DNA of 64,000 bases from Pseudomonas sp. SST3 (lineage in GTDB: Bacteria; Pseudomonadota; Gammaproteobacteria; Pseudomonadales; Pseudomonadaceae). The stretch spans positions 62,001-126,000 of the forward strand of contig NZ_QORI02000013.1 of NCBI RefSeq assembly GCF_003325755.1, given 5' to 3'. Below the pieces are notes generated by a model that was given only the letters and a program-made list of their open reading frames with translations, was not told the origin of the DNA and made no database searches. The translations under genes and the position numbers were made by a program. The stretch's first letter is position 1, and the number at the start of each line of letters is the position of its first letter. Below, piece after piece: positions 53,431 through 62,667 of the stretch.

Positions 53431-56424
53431 TCACAGGTCGTCGTCTGGATTACGCAGTGGCCGCAGCTCGCCGCGCGCAACTTCTTCCGGTACCGCAAAG
53501 GAATACCGCCCGAGCATGTTGATGTGCTCGTAGATCAGCGGCGATAGCCGGGCCAAATCCTCTTCCAGCACTGGATAGCCGTGCTGCTTGAGCCGTTCCA
53601 CGGCCGCCGTCATGTAGAGGGTGTTCCACAGCACGATGATGTTCACCACCAGGCCCAGAGCACCGAGCTGGTCTTCCTGGCCTTCGCGGTAGCGCTGGCG
53701 GAGCTCGCCGCGTTTGCCGTGGAACACGGCGCGGGCCAGGCTGTGCCGGCCTTCGCCTCGGTTCAACTGGGTCAGGGTGGCGCGGCGCTTGGACTCGTCG
53801 TCGATATAGGTCAACGTGTGCAGAGTCTTTTCGATCCGCCCGAATTCGGCCAGCGCCTGGGCCAGCCGGGTGGGTCTATCTCCCGTTTGCAGCGTGCGCA
53901 TGATGCCAGTCGCCGGCACCCGGCCGAGTTTGAGCGAGCCGGCCAGGCGCAGCAGGTCGTCCCAGTGCTCGGCGATCAGGTCGAGTTTGACCGACTGGCG
54001 GGCCAGCCCGTTGAGCTTGCCGTAGTCCGCGTCCGGGCGCGTGCGCCAGAAGCGGGTACCGCCGACATCGGCCAGCCGCGGACTGAAGTGGTAGCCAAGT
54101 AGGCGGAAGAGCCCGAACACCACATCGCTGTAGGCCCCGGTGTCGGTCATGATTTGCGTCGGCTGCAACTCGGTCTGCTGTTCCAGCACGACCGCCAGCA
54201 ACACCAGGCTGTCGCGCAGCGTGCCGGGCACGGTGATGGCGTTGAGGCCGGAGAATTGGTCGGAAATCAGGTTGTACCAGGTGACACCCCGGCCGGTGCC
54301 GAAATACTTCGGATTGGGGCCGGCATGCACGGTGCGCACCGGTACGACGAAGCGCATGCCATCGGCGGAGGCGACCTCGCCGCCACCCCAGACTTGGGCC
54401 AGTTCCAGTTGGCTTTGCGCTCCGACCAGGATGGCGTTAGCCGCTGACAGGGTGTCGTCGCGGATATAATTCTGGCTGACCCAGGACAGCCGGTCACGGC
54501 GCAGCGCCGGGTTGTCGGTGCGGATCAAGGGCTCCAGGCCGGTGTTGCAGGCCCCGCCCAACAGCACCGCGCAGAGGCTGGTGACCAGGTTGTCGGCGCG
54601 TGCATTGCGTTCGGAGACATGGGTGAAGGCCTCGGAAAAGCCAGTGCGGGCGGCGATTTCCAAGAGGATTTCCGGCAGATCGACACGCGGCATCAGGTCA
54701 GACACGGCCGCCCGCAGTTGCAGCAACGAGCAGGGCTCGTCCAGCTTGTCCAGCGCCCCGAGCGACAGTTCGGTCTTGCCCTCGGTGTTCTCGCTCAGTT
54801 GAATCGCCGGGTTGTCGGGCAGGCGCGCGGCTACTGCCAGCCAGGTTGCATCCAGCTCGACGGACAAGGCGTCCAGGGTGGTTTTGGCGTCGATGGTCAG
54901 GCCCAGTGACCGGCAGATGATCGGTCGCGCCGCCAGCCATTCGGCACCGTCGAGCAGGCCAAGGCGCGGGTCGGCATAGCGCCAACTGGGCGAGACGAAG
55001 ACATCGCGGCGGCGCAGGGCCGTGCGCAGCGCATCGAGCGTGCAGAACACATAGGCACCCATGTCGAGGGAGCCATCTTCGCGGGTGATGTGCTTCTGCC
55101 AAGCCTTGGCCACGATCTCCTGCGGCGCGTCATCCTCTGGCTTCCGGCGCGGCAGGTTCAGTTGCAGCCACTCCAGACTAGCCGCCACGCCCTTGCCGGC
55201 CGGGCTGAAGCCGAAGCGGATGTGCTTGAGCAGGTCGGGCAGGAAGCGGCGCACGCTGCGGTAGCGCGCTTCCAATGCAAGAAAATAGACGTCATCTACC
55301 GGGCGGATCAGCGCGTTGACCTCTTCCAGGGCCTTTTCCAGGGTGGTCCTCGGCAGGTCGTTGAACAGCCGGGCGCGCACGTTGTCATCGCTGATCGAGC
55401 TGTCCAGCACGACCTTGCACGCGGCGGCGAGCGTCGCGGCCGACCGATCCAGGTCTTTCAGGCTGCGCATGCGGGCTTTCTTGTCGGCCTTCTCCGCGTT
55501 GCTGAACAGGTCGCGCAGCAAGGCCTCCAGGACTTCCAGTGCGTCGTCGTGCGCAGTCGCCTCCAGGCAGAGTGCGAAGGCCACCAGTGTCGCCATCCGC
55601 CGCGACGCCGGCAGCCGATTAATCGCGGTGACCTTGGCCGTGTTGGCGAAGCGGGCCAGGGCGGCGATACGGCTGGGAGGGATGTGCGCCGCCGCCGGCA
55701 AGGTGATGCCGATGCCGCGCACGTCATCGAGCCGGCGCAGTGCCCGAATCAACGCGGGGCCACTGACCATGACCGGGCCGGAGCGCAATTGATCCAGCCG
55801 GGAGCTGCGGTTGCCTTCGGCCACCGTCAGCAAGTCTTGCAGTTGCAATCGCTGTTCCTCAGTCACGCTGCGGCCCAGCGTAAACCAGAGGCGTTCTTCG
55901 ACCCGACTGCGCAACTGGGCGATAAAGCGCTCTAGTTGAGACACACCAGGCAGGAGGACTTTCTGTGTGAACAGCCACGAGGTGGCTCGCTCAAACAGCA
56001 CTCCCGGCCGGTCGGTGCCCGTCCAGCAGAGGGCATACAGCCAGCGGCTCAAGCGAAAGCCGATGCCCGGATCGGTGAAATGACGATAGCCAAAGCGGTT
56101 CTGAATATCGGTGGCATGTATCCAGCGGCGATGATCGCTATAGCGCTGGAGGCAGTCGGGGTCTGGAATCGCCAGTTGTCGGCAAAGCACCTGCAGGACT
56201 TCCACCGGCACGGCGGCGGGCTTGTCCGGCAGAACGCCAACGAAGCGGACGGTGGTCAGCAGAACGGCATAACCCAGACGGTTATGGTTACCCCGCAGCA
56301 CCTGGATGGCTTCACGGTCTTCATCGCTCAGGTGGAAGTAACGTTCCAGCTCTTCACGGCTGGGCGAATCAACATAGCGGCCAAAACCGTCGCGTTGCTC
56401 TTGAGTCAGAAAACCGACCGGCAT
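53431..56424 (-). CDS. tnpA: Tn3-family transposase TnpA
   Basis: A 997-residue full-length DDE transposase. The N-terminal DNA-binding region is MPVGFLTQEQRDGFGRYVDSP. The catalytic half includes IMTDTGAYSDVVFGLFRLLGYHFSPRLAD (second Asp region) and LGLVVNIIVLWNTLYM with the Glu-containing C-terminus. It binds the 39-bp ends and makes a 5-bp duplication. It starts 3 bases after the PIN gene stop. No frameshift is visible. Confidence 0.96.
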   Translation of the reverse strand: MPVGFLTQEQRDGFGRYVDSPSREELERYFHLSDEDREAIQVLRGNHNRLGYAVLLTTVRFVGVLPDKPAAVPVEVLQVLCRQLAIPDPDCLQRYSDHRRWIHATDIQNRFGYRHFTDPGIGFRLSRWLYALCWTGTDRPGVLFERATSWLFTQKVLLPGVSQLERFIAQLRSRVEERLWFTLGRSVTEEQRLQLQDLLTVAEGNRSSRLDQLRSGPVMVSGPALIRALRRLDDVRGIGITLPAAAHIPPSRIAALARFANTAKVTAINRLPASRRMATLVAFALCLEATAHDDALEVLEALLRDLFSNAEKADKKARMRSLKDLDRSAATLAAACKVVLDSSISDDNVRARLFNDLPRTTLEKALEEVNALIRPVDDVYFLALEARYRSVRRFLPDLLKHIRFGFSPAGKGVAASLEWLQLNLPRRKPEDDAPQEIVAKAWQKHITREDGSLDMGAYVFCTLDALRTALRRRDVFVSPSWRYADPRLGLLDGAEWLAARPIICRSLGLTIDAKTTLDALSVELDATWLAVAARLPDNPAIQLSENTEGKTELSLGALDKLDEPCSLLQLRAAVSDLMPRVDLPEILLEIAARTGFSEAFTHVSERNARADNLVTSLCAVLLGGACNTGLEPLIRTDNPALRRDRLSWVSQNYIRDDTLSAANAILVGAQSQLELAQVWGGGEVASADGMRFVVPVRTVHAGPNPKYFGTGRGVTWYNLISDQFSGLNAITVPGTLRDSLVLLAVVLEQQTELQPTQIMTDTGAYSDVVFGLFRLLGYHFSPRLADVGGTRFWRTRPDADYGKLNGLARQSVKLDLIAEHWDDLLRLAGSLKLGRVPATGIMRTLQTGDRPTRLAQALAEFGRIEKTLHTLTYIDDESKRRATLTQLNRGEGRHSLARAVFHGKRGELRQRYREGQEDQLGALGLVVNIIVLWNTLYMTAAVERLKQHGYPVLEEDLARLSPLIYEHINMLGRYSFAVPEEVARGELRPLRNPDDDL

Positions 56425-56427
56425 TGA

Positions 56428-56838
56428 TCACAGCACCTCGACGCAGAACACGGCGGGCGTGACGATCCGCGTGCGTTCGATGTGCCCGCGTTGCAGCAGG
56501 CCGGCGCGGCGATCACCGGTTACCAGGTAGTCCGCATCGCCCGCCAAGGCCATGGCCAGCAAAAACGAGTCATCCGGATCATCGGCTTCGACCTCGATGG
56601 TCAGGCGCTCCAGTACCACAGCCCGTTGCAGGTTATTGATCATGGCGCCCACCTTGGCGGGCTGTAGGATGGCCTGAAGCTTGGGATAGCGGCTGGCTCG
56701 ACGAATTTCATCGAGTTGCATCCGCGAGGTCACCACCTCGAAACGCGCCGCCCGCCAGGCACGGTAGATCGCATCGGGCGCGCCATGTGGCGAGATCAGG
56801 GCGCTGAACAGGATGTTGGTATCCAACACGACCCGCAT
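56428..56838 (-). CDS. PIN-domain toxin
   Basis: A 136-residue PIN ribonuclease: Asp6 in VVLDTNILFSALIS, Glu44 in QLDEIRR, Asp90 in DDPDDSFLLAMAL and Asp103/Asp109 in DADYLVTGDRR form the acidic Mg-binding site. Its ATG overlaps the antitoxin stop (TGATG). It likely forms a type II toxin-antitoxin pair that stabilises the transposon; RNA cleavage is expected from the family. Confidence 0.9.
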   Translation of the reverse strand: MRVVLDTNILFSALISPHGAPDAIYRAWRAARFEVVTSRMQLDEIRRASRYPKLQAILQPAKVGAMINNLQRAVVLERLTIEVEADDPDDSFLLAMALAGDADYLVTGDRRAGLLQRGHIERTRIVTPAVFCVEVL

Positions 56839-57077
56839 CAGCGCTTACGTGCCCAGTCGAGCGCTTCGTCAACCGCGTTGGTCAATTCTGCCTCACTCAG
56901 ATGGGCGTTAGCGGCCTTGGCCTGCTCAGCGCTCAGCTCCAGGATGTGTGCCCGTACCGCTTCTTCGATGAAGCGCGACAGGTCGCCCTTACGGCCGCCG
57001 CCCTGGCTGGCCAGAAACATCCGAAGCGACTGGTCGGTGTCGGCCGAGACGGCGACATTCCAGCGAATGGTATTCAT
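56838..57077 (-). CDS. Antitoxin partner of the PIN toxin (RHH-like)
   Basis: A 79-residue protein. The N-terminal strand MNTIRWNVAVSADTDQSLRMFLASQGG and helix KGDLSRFIEEAVRAHILEL fit a ribbon-helix-helix DNA-binding fold. The Ala/Glu-rich C-terminal part (LTNAVDEALDWARKR) would clasp the toxin. First gene of the PIN-tnpA unit; it may autoregulate. Confidence 0.82.
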   Translation of the reverse strand: MNTIRWNVAVSADTDQSLRMFLASQGGGRKGDLSRFIEEAVRAHILELSAEQAKAANAHLSEAELTNAVDEALDWARKR

Positions 57078-57278
57078 AGCGTTCTCCGCTAATAGGTGTT
57101 TGTGTGTTTATACGCCAATCACAAAGGGCGATGCAATGGTTCGACAAAACGAAGGTTTTGCCGAACTCTATCGAGGAATGGCTCGGTTCGTTAAGCTCCC
57201 CGCGCTACGGTTCAAATAACTGGTACGCTTAATCAAAGTTCAACTATTACTAACGTAGTCGAGTAAACAGTACTTTTG
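57078..57278. other. Probable res site and divergent promoter region
   Basis: A 201-base AT-richer non-coding gap between the divergent antitoxin and resolvase genes, the usual place of the resolution site in Tn3-family elements. It contains short partial palindromes, but I could not delimit the three resolvase-binding subsites by eye. Confidence 0.5.
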
Positions 57279-58208
57279 ATGAAGATCGGTTATGCGCGAG
57301 TGAGCACTCGGGATCAGAAAGCCGACCTACAAGTCGATGCCCTGAAACAGGCCGGGTGCGAACGCATCTACCAAGACATCGCCAGCGGCGCGAAAAGCGC
57401 CCGGCCGGAGTTGGACAAACTGCTGGCCAACGTGCGGCCGGGTGATGCCGTGGTGATCTGGAAGCTGGATCGCCTTGGGCGTTCCCTCAAGCACCTGGTC
57501 GAGTTGGTCGGCGAGCTGGCAGAGCGCAAGGTCGGCTTACAGAGCCTGAATGACCCCATCGACACCACCCACGCCCAAGGCCGCCTGGTGTTCAACCTGT
57601 TCGCCTCGCTGGCGGAGTTCGAGCGCGAGCTGATCCGCGAGCGGACTCAGGCGGGTCTGTCGGCCGCACGGGCGCGTGGCCGGATCGGTGGCCGTCCCAA
57701 GGGCCTGCCAGCCAAGGCTGAGGCCACCGCCATGGCGGCCGAAACCCTCTACCGCGAAGGTCGCCTGAGCGTCAGCGCGATCGGCGAGAAGCTGCACATC
57801 TCCAAGAGCACGCTGTACAGCTACCTGCGCCACCGTGGTGTCGAGATCGGCGCGTACCAGAAGAGCGCCAGGTCACGCGACCAGCAGCCTTCGGCCGCGT
57901 CGCCGGCAGAGCCGCCCGCCGCCGAGCGGGTGGCCACCGTCACCCTGCGCCTCGCGGTGGTGAATAACAGCAAGTTCGTGCGCGGCCGGAAGCGGGCCAC
58001 GGAGAACATTGAGCGCTACTGCCTGGAGCCCTATGGCATGAAGCGGCTGGATGCCGGCCACTATGAGTTGACCATTCCGTATCGGAGCGACGATGAGCTG
58101 GACAAGAGCGTGCATGACCTGCTGACCGAGATCAGCCAGGAGGCCGACATGCGCAACTGTTTTGTCGAGATGGGCGCCTGGGAAGAAGACACCGAAAAGC
58201 GTTGGTAG
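57279..58208 (+). CDS. tnpR: Serine resolvase TnpR with C-terminal extension
   Basis: A 309-residue protein. The catalytic resolvase domain has Ser9 in IGYARVSTRDQ, KLDRLGRSLKHLV and ELIRERTQAGL. A HTH follows (LSVSAIGEKLHISKSTLYSYLRHRG). After that, about 120 extra residues (TVTLRLAVVNNSKFVRGRKRATENIERYCL to VEMGAWEEDTEKRW) go beyond the usual 185-200. The ATG at 57279 is preferred to the TTG one codon earlier. It ends 1 base before the right repeat. Confidence 0.92.
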   Translation: MKIGYARVSTRDQKADLQVDALKQAGCERIYQDIASGAKSARPELDKLLANVRPGDAVVIWKLDRLGRSLKHLVELVGELAERKVGLQSLNDPIDTTHAQGRLVFNLFASLAEFERELIRERTQAGLSAARARGRIGGRPKGLPAKAEATAMAAETLYREGRLSVSAIGEKLHISKSTLYSYLRHRGVEIGAYQKSARSRDQQPSAASPAEPPAAERVATVTLRLAVVNNSKFVRGRKRATENIERYCLEPYGMKRLDAGHYELTIPYRSDDELDKSVHDLLTEISQEADMRNCFVEMGAWEEDTEKRW

Positions 58209-58209
58209 G

Positions 58210-58248
58210 GCTTACGTTGGTTTTTGGTTCCATTGCTCCCCAAACCCC
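58210..58248 (-). repeat. Right 39-bp terminal inverted repeat
   Basis: Identical over 39 bases to the complement of the left end (51996-52034). It is followed directly by the AGAAC duplication at 58249-58253. Confidence 0.95.
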
Positions 58249-59774
58249 AGAACTGGCTGGCCGCACCGCACAGAGCTCCGCTGCGCTGCAGCTATCAGGC
58301 AGCGAATGCTTGCGAGCGGACCTGTCGGCTATCGGCTCGGGCGATCTACCGAAGCGATCAGCTAATGGGCTACCGAGGAACAGCAAGCGATATCACCGAA
58401 GAGACCCGCGCTCAGGCACGCATCCAATACCTATCGCAGCACGACGCCCTGACCGGCCTGCCTAACCGCAACCGTCTACGCGACTACCTGGAAGCCAAGC
58501 TCGCCTCCCTCACAAGCGAATCCAGGTTAGCGGTGCTGTACATCGACCTGGATCGCTTCAAGCCGGTGAACGACACACTGGGCCACGGCGCCGGTGATGA
58601 GGTGCTGGCCGGCGTGTCCAATCGCCTCAAGCAATGCATCAGAGGCGATGACCTGGTGGCGCGGCTGGGCGGCGACGAGTTCGTCCTGGTGATGAGTCGC
58701 CTGCAGCATAATGAAGACGTCGAAAAGCTATGCGCCCGTGTTGTCGACGCCATCAGCGAACCCTTTTTCTATGAGAACAAGTCGATTCGTATCGGCGCCA
58801 GCATTGGCATCGCCGTGGCACCCATCGATGCGGCTCACGCCAACGAACTCCTGCGTTGTTCGGATATTGCGCTTTACCAGGCCAAGGCTGACGGCAAAGG
58901 AACCTGGCGGTTCTACGGCAGCGAGATGGACAACCGCCTACTGGAGCGGCGGCAACAGGAAGATGAGCTGCGCCAGGCTATTGCCGAGGGCCAGTTCGAA
59001 GTGCATTACCAGCCACGCTATTTCAGCGAAGGCATGCGCATCAACGGCGCGGAAGCCTTGCTGCGTTGGCGGCACCCCGCTCGTGGGTTGCTGCTGCCCG
59101 AGCATTTCATTCCGCTGGCCGAAGAAACCGGACTGATAGTCCCGCTCGGTGAATGGATCCTGCGTCAGGCCTGTATCGAAGCCACGGGTTGGGCGAGCCC
59201 GCTCATGGTCTCAGTCAACCTATCGCCGCTGCAGCTACGCAGCGATGGGCTCTCCGGCATGGTCAGAACTGTTCTGGAAGAAAGCGCACTACCAGCCAGC
59301 CGCCTTGAGCTCGAAATAACCGAAACGGCGCTGCTTCAGGAAAATCAGCGCACTCTGGACGTACTCAATGAACTGAAGGCAGTCGGCGTACGGCTCGCCA
59401 TGGACGATTTCGGGACCGGTTATTCGTCACTGAGCAACCTGCGCAATTATCCGTTCGATATGATCAAGATCGACGGCAGCTTCGTCGCCGGCATGGCGCA
59501 TTCGCCCGCGGATCACTCCATTGTCAAAGCACTCATCGACCTAGGCCGTGGCCTGCGCATGCGCGTCACGGCCGAAGGCGTGGAAACCTCGGAGCAGTTG
59601 ACGCGACTCGTTGCCGATGGCTGCGGTGAAATTCAGGGATTCCATATGAGTCATCCGCTCCCGGCAGACGAACTGCGCGCCCTGCTCGCCGGCGTTGACG
59701 GGACCGAACCCCTGAGCCGGAGCCCTGCAGACACGAATCGAGCGGATCAACGTTTGAGTTCGAAGTTGATCTGA
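58249..59774 (+). pseudogene. CHASE4-PAS-GGDEF-EAL protein, 3' fragment
   Basis: It resumes in the original frame at the AGAAC duplication. The rest of the PAS domain (SYQAANACERTCRLSARAIYRSDQLMGYRGTASDITEE) is followed by a GGDEF domain with intact RLGGDEFVLV and an EAL domain with intact GAEALLRW and DDFGTGYSSLSNL. An ATG at 58224 inside the transposon end is in frame, so a soluble GGDEF-EAL protein could be made if transcription and a ribosome site exist. Removing the transposon and one AGAAC joins this to 50889-51995 without a frame change, about 877 residues. Confidence 0.93.
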
Positions 59775-60283
59775 GCCCCATCGATCAGCGCTTCATCCTG
59801 CTCAAGCCCCGGCAGAAGACGACCGCTCATTTGCAGCGACCGAGAGTCTTCACTCGATTCGAATAAAGGCGGCAATAAGCGAATGGTCGCCGTGTTCTGA
59901 TCCGGGTCGAGCTCTTCCGCCCAGTCGCTGGGGAGGCTCAGATCTAGCTCCGGCTCGGGTAACTCAACCTCTTCCACCGCAACCTTTTTCTTCGCCGCTT
60001 CCCGGACCGGGACGACCGGCTCGGGCTTGGGCTCAGGCACCGACACAACTCGTTCGGATGGCAGCTCCTCGGAATCTTCTCCGGCAACTGATTCAAGCTC
60101 AATTTCGATATTCGGAGGCTCGCCACCCTCGCTTTCGACAGAGCCGAGCGGCGATGCAGGCGCACGATTGCCAGCATCAGCCTGAACCTCAGGTTTCGCT
60201 GGCGGGCTAGGTTGGGAAGGCAGCTTATCGCCGTCACAGGCCCCGAGAAAAGGCAACGCGAGCAGCAAACTCAACCATTTCAT
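59747..60283 (-). CDS. Acidic lipoprotein of unknown function
   Basis: A 178-residue protein. Signal peptide MKWLSLLLALPFLGAC has a lipobox Cys at 16. Next is a Pro/Glu-rich region with a basic patch (EAAKKKVAVEEVELPEPELD), and a short C-terminal domain (SLQMSGRLLPGLEQDEALIDGAQINFELKR). I do not recognise a named family. Its 3' end overlaps the GGDEF-EAL fragment by 28 bases, convergently. Confidence 0.75.
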   Translation of the reverse strand: MKWLSLLLALPFLGACDGDKLPSQPSPPAKPEVQADAGNRAPASPLGSVESEGGEPPNIEIELESVAGEDSEELPSERVVSVPEPKPEPVVPVREAAKKKVAVEEVELPEPELDLSLPSDWAEELDPDQNTATIRLLPPLFESSEDSRSLQMSGRLLPGLEQDEALIDGAQINFELKR

Positions 60284-60308
60284 AGGGCAATTTCCTCACT
60301 CACTCCGG

Positions 60309-61766
60309 TTAGCTCGATTGCCGACACAGCTCCCCTGCCAGCTCGCCAAGGGTTTTCAACGCCCGTTCCGCCTCATCCGTCCAGGGCAGCCCGCAATTGA
60401 GCCGGACACAGTGGTTGAACTGCTCGGTGTTGCTGAAAATCAGACCTGGCGCGATGCTGATCCCGCGCTTCAGCGCCTGCAGGTGCAGCTCCTTGGTATT
60501 TACCCGAGCCGGCAGGCTCACCCACAGAATGAAACCGCCAGAGGGGCGTGTCATCTGTGTGCCTTCGGGGAAATAGCGCTGAACCGCCAGCTGGAAAGCA
60601 CTGAGATTCTTTCGATACTCGTGGCGGATATAGCGCAGATGACGATCATAACCACCGTTCTCCAGATAGGCAGCGACCCCCATTTGCGTGACGCTGCAAG
60701 CCGAATGCGTACTGAAGGTCTGCAAGCGCTGTATCTCCTCACGGTAACGGCCGGGAATGATCCAGCCGATACGTACACCAGGCGAAATCGTCTTCGAGAA
60801 GCTCGAACAATAGATCACACGCCCGTCACGATCATTGGATTTGAGCGCCTTGATTGACCCCACATCGAACAACAGCTCGCCGTAGATATCGTCTTCGACA
60901 ATCTGGATATCGAAATTCGCCGCCAGTTTCAGCAGTTGCTTCTGCCGTGCGTCGGGCACGCTGCCTCCGAGCGGGTTGCTCAACCGTGCCGTTAGCACTA
61001 GCGCCTTGATCGGCCACTGGCTTGCCGCGAGTTGCAACGCCTCAAGGCTGAGACCGGTATCCGGATCACATGGGATCTCGATGACCTTCAGCCCAAGCAG
61101 GTCGGCCAGTTGAAGCAAACCATAGTAACTGGGCGATTCGGCTGCGATCAGGTCGCCAGGCTTGGTCAACACGCGCAAGGACATCTGCAATGCATCGACG
61201 CAGCCATGGGTTATCACCACTTCGTCCGGCCCGACGATGACTCCCGCGTCACGCATGCGAATTGCCACCTGCCGGCGCAACGGTTCGTAGCCAGGACTGA
61301 ACATATAACTGAACGCCCGCTGGCTCTGGAAGCGGGTGACCTTGGCAAGTTGCTGATGCAACGCACGAGTCGGCAGATAGTCTGCATGAGGCACGGCGGC
61401 ACCTAACGGGATCAGCCCGTCGCGACGCGACTCGCTGAGTACTTGGTTGATGATACTGCTGCGCGTAACCAGCGTCGGCCGCTCGACCTGGGCGATGTCC
61501 GGGGTAGGCGCCGTCAGCGCTGGCGTGTGATGAACATAAAAGCCCGATTGCGGGCGGGCCCGGATCATCCCTTGATCTTCGAGGTTGGCATAGGCCTGCA
61601 GAACGGTCGCGTGGCTAACGCTCAGCTGCATGCTCATCTTGCGCACCGAAGGCACACGTTCGCCCGGACGGTAAACGCCTCGTCGAATGTCTTCGGCAAG
61701 TTGATGCGCGATGCGCTGATAAAGCAACAGATTGGTCATTTCGTCCGTCTCCGCCAACTGAACCAT
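60309..61766 (-). CDS. MocR-type GntR/aminotransferase regulator
   Basis: A 485-residue protein. It has an N-terminal GntR winged HTH (LAEDIRRGVYRPGERVPSVRKMSMQLSVSHATVLQAYANLE) and a fold-type I aminotransferase-like domain with PLP-binding Lys in YCSSFSKTISPGVRIGW and VEDDIYGELLF. The family senses PLP or amino compounds and usually controls divergent or nearby genes. The target is not evident here. An internal ATG at 61739 is an alternative start. Confidence 0.92.
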   Translation of the reverse strand: MVQLAETDEMTNLLLYQRIAHQLAEDIRRGVYRPGERVPSVRKMSMQLSVSHATVLQAYANLEDQGMIRARPQSGFYVHHTPALTAPTPDIAQVERPTLVTRSSIINQVLSESRRDGLIPLGAAVPHADYLPTRALHQQLAKVTRFQSQRAFSYMFSPGYEPLRRQVAIRMRDAGVIVGPDEVVITHGCVDALQMSLRVLTKPGDLIAAESPSYYGLLQLADLLGLKVIEIPCDPDTGLSLEALQLAASQWPIKALVLTARLSNPLGGSVPDARQKQLLKLAANFDIQIVEDDIYGELLFDVGSIKALKSNDRDGRVIYCSSFSKTISPGVRIGWIIPGRYREEIQRLQTFSTHSACSVTQMGVAAYLENGGYDRHLRYIRHEYRKNLSAFQLAVQRYFPEGTQMTRPSGGFILWVSLPARVNTKELHLQALKRGISIAPGLIFSNTEQFNHCVRLNCGLPWTDEAERALKTLGELAGELCRQSS

Positions 61767-61860
61767 AACAGTAGTACAACACCGTAATGCACAACCAATA
61801 CAGTTAGCAGTTAACTCGCCGACACAGTCGGTTACCTTGCCTTACTCCATACGCACTGCA

Positions 61861-62667
61861 TCAACGGGAGTTATTCAGTCGTCCCTGCTCATCGGAAAAC
61901 AGAATTTCGACCCGCCTGTTTTGCGCCCTCCCCCGCGCCGATGCGTTTTCGGCGACGCGATGCTGCTCGCCGTAGCCGACCACTTCCAAGCGCTGAGCGT
62001 CGACACCGAGGCTTTGCATGAAGTCGCCCACCGCCTGTGCTCGAGCCTTGGACAAGGCGAGGTTTTCCGCCGCGTCGCCCCGATTATCGGTGTAACCCTC
62101 GATCCGGACCTTACGCTTAGGATTAAGCTGGAGGAAATGTACGACCTGAAGCAGCGTACGGTTGGCGGATGGGTCCAACTCGGCGCTGGCCGCCTTGAAC
62201 AGCACGTCCCCGAGCGTCATTACCAAACCGCGATCGGTTTCAGCGGCCGCCAGGCTGATCATCTGTTCTTCCTGCGAGTGATCCTGGTACTGCAGACCGA
62301 TCAGCTTGGCCTCCTGCAAGGCTTGACGCAGACGCTCCCGCTCCATGTTCAGCTGGGTAGCGCGCCGTTGATTCTGAGTCTGCTCGCTGTGCTGCCGAGC
62401 GATCTCGCTATAACGCTGGCTGAGATAGGCGTAATGCCCGACATCCTCGGCACTGCCCCAGTAGCCGGCAAAACGTTGGGCTCTTTCAAGCGACTCAGCC
62501 GCACGCATCACGTCCTTGGGCGCTTCACGGAGGATCTGCAGATCTTCACTGACGCTTTGAAACGTACTGGAAGCCTGCTCCAGCTGCCGTTGCGATTCCT
62601 GCGATGCGCACCCCTGCAGCCCGAAAAGCGCCACCAGCAATACGGAGGAGAGAAGAACGGGCTTCAC
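61861..62667 (-). CDS. OmpA-family lipoprotein
   Basis: A 268-residue protein with a lipoprotein signal (LLVALFGLQGCASQ; Cys20) and a coiled-coil middle (QRRATQLNMERERLRQALQEAKLI). The C-terminal OmpA/Pal domain binds peptidoglycan (RIEGYTDNRGDAAENLALSKARAQAV; ARGRAQNRRVEI). It likely tethers the outer membrane to the cell wall. It overlaps the DUF4398 gene by 4 bases, suggesting a joint product. Confidence 0.92.
   Translation of the reverse strand: MKPVLLSSVLLVALFGLQGCASQESQRQLEQASSTFQSVSEDLQILREAPKDVMRAAESLERAQRFAGYWGSAEDVGHYAYLSQRYSEIARQHSEQTQNQRRATQLNMERERLRQALQEAKLIGLQYQDHSQEEQMISLAAAETDRGLVMTLGDVLFKAASAELDPSANRTLLQVVHFLQLNPKRKVRIEGYTDNRGDAAENLALSKARAQAVGDFMQSLGVDAQRLEVVGYGEQHRVAENASARGRAQNRRVEILFSDEQGRLNNSR

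Larger units (their letters stand above)
51996..58248. mobile_element. Tn3-family transposon with merRTP (Tn5563-like)
   Basis: A complete 6253-bp element bounded by identical 39-bp inverted repeats and a 5-bp target duplication. Cargo left to right: merR, merT, merP, a GDCCVxC gene; then tnpA, a PIN toxin and its antitoxin on the minus strand, a res region and tnpR. Size, 39-bp ends and gene set match what I recall of Tn5563 from Pseudomonas alcaligenes plasmid pRA2; that identification is from memory. No merA is present. All transposition genes look intact, so it may be active. Confidence 0.93.
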
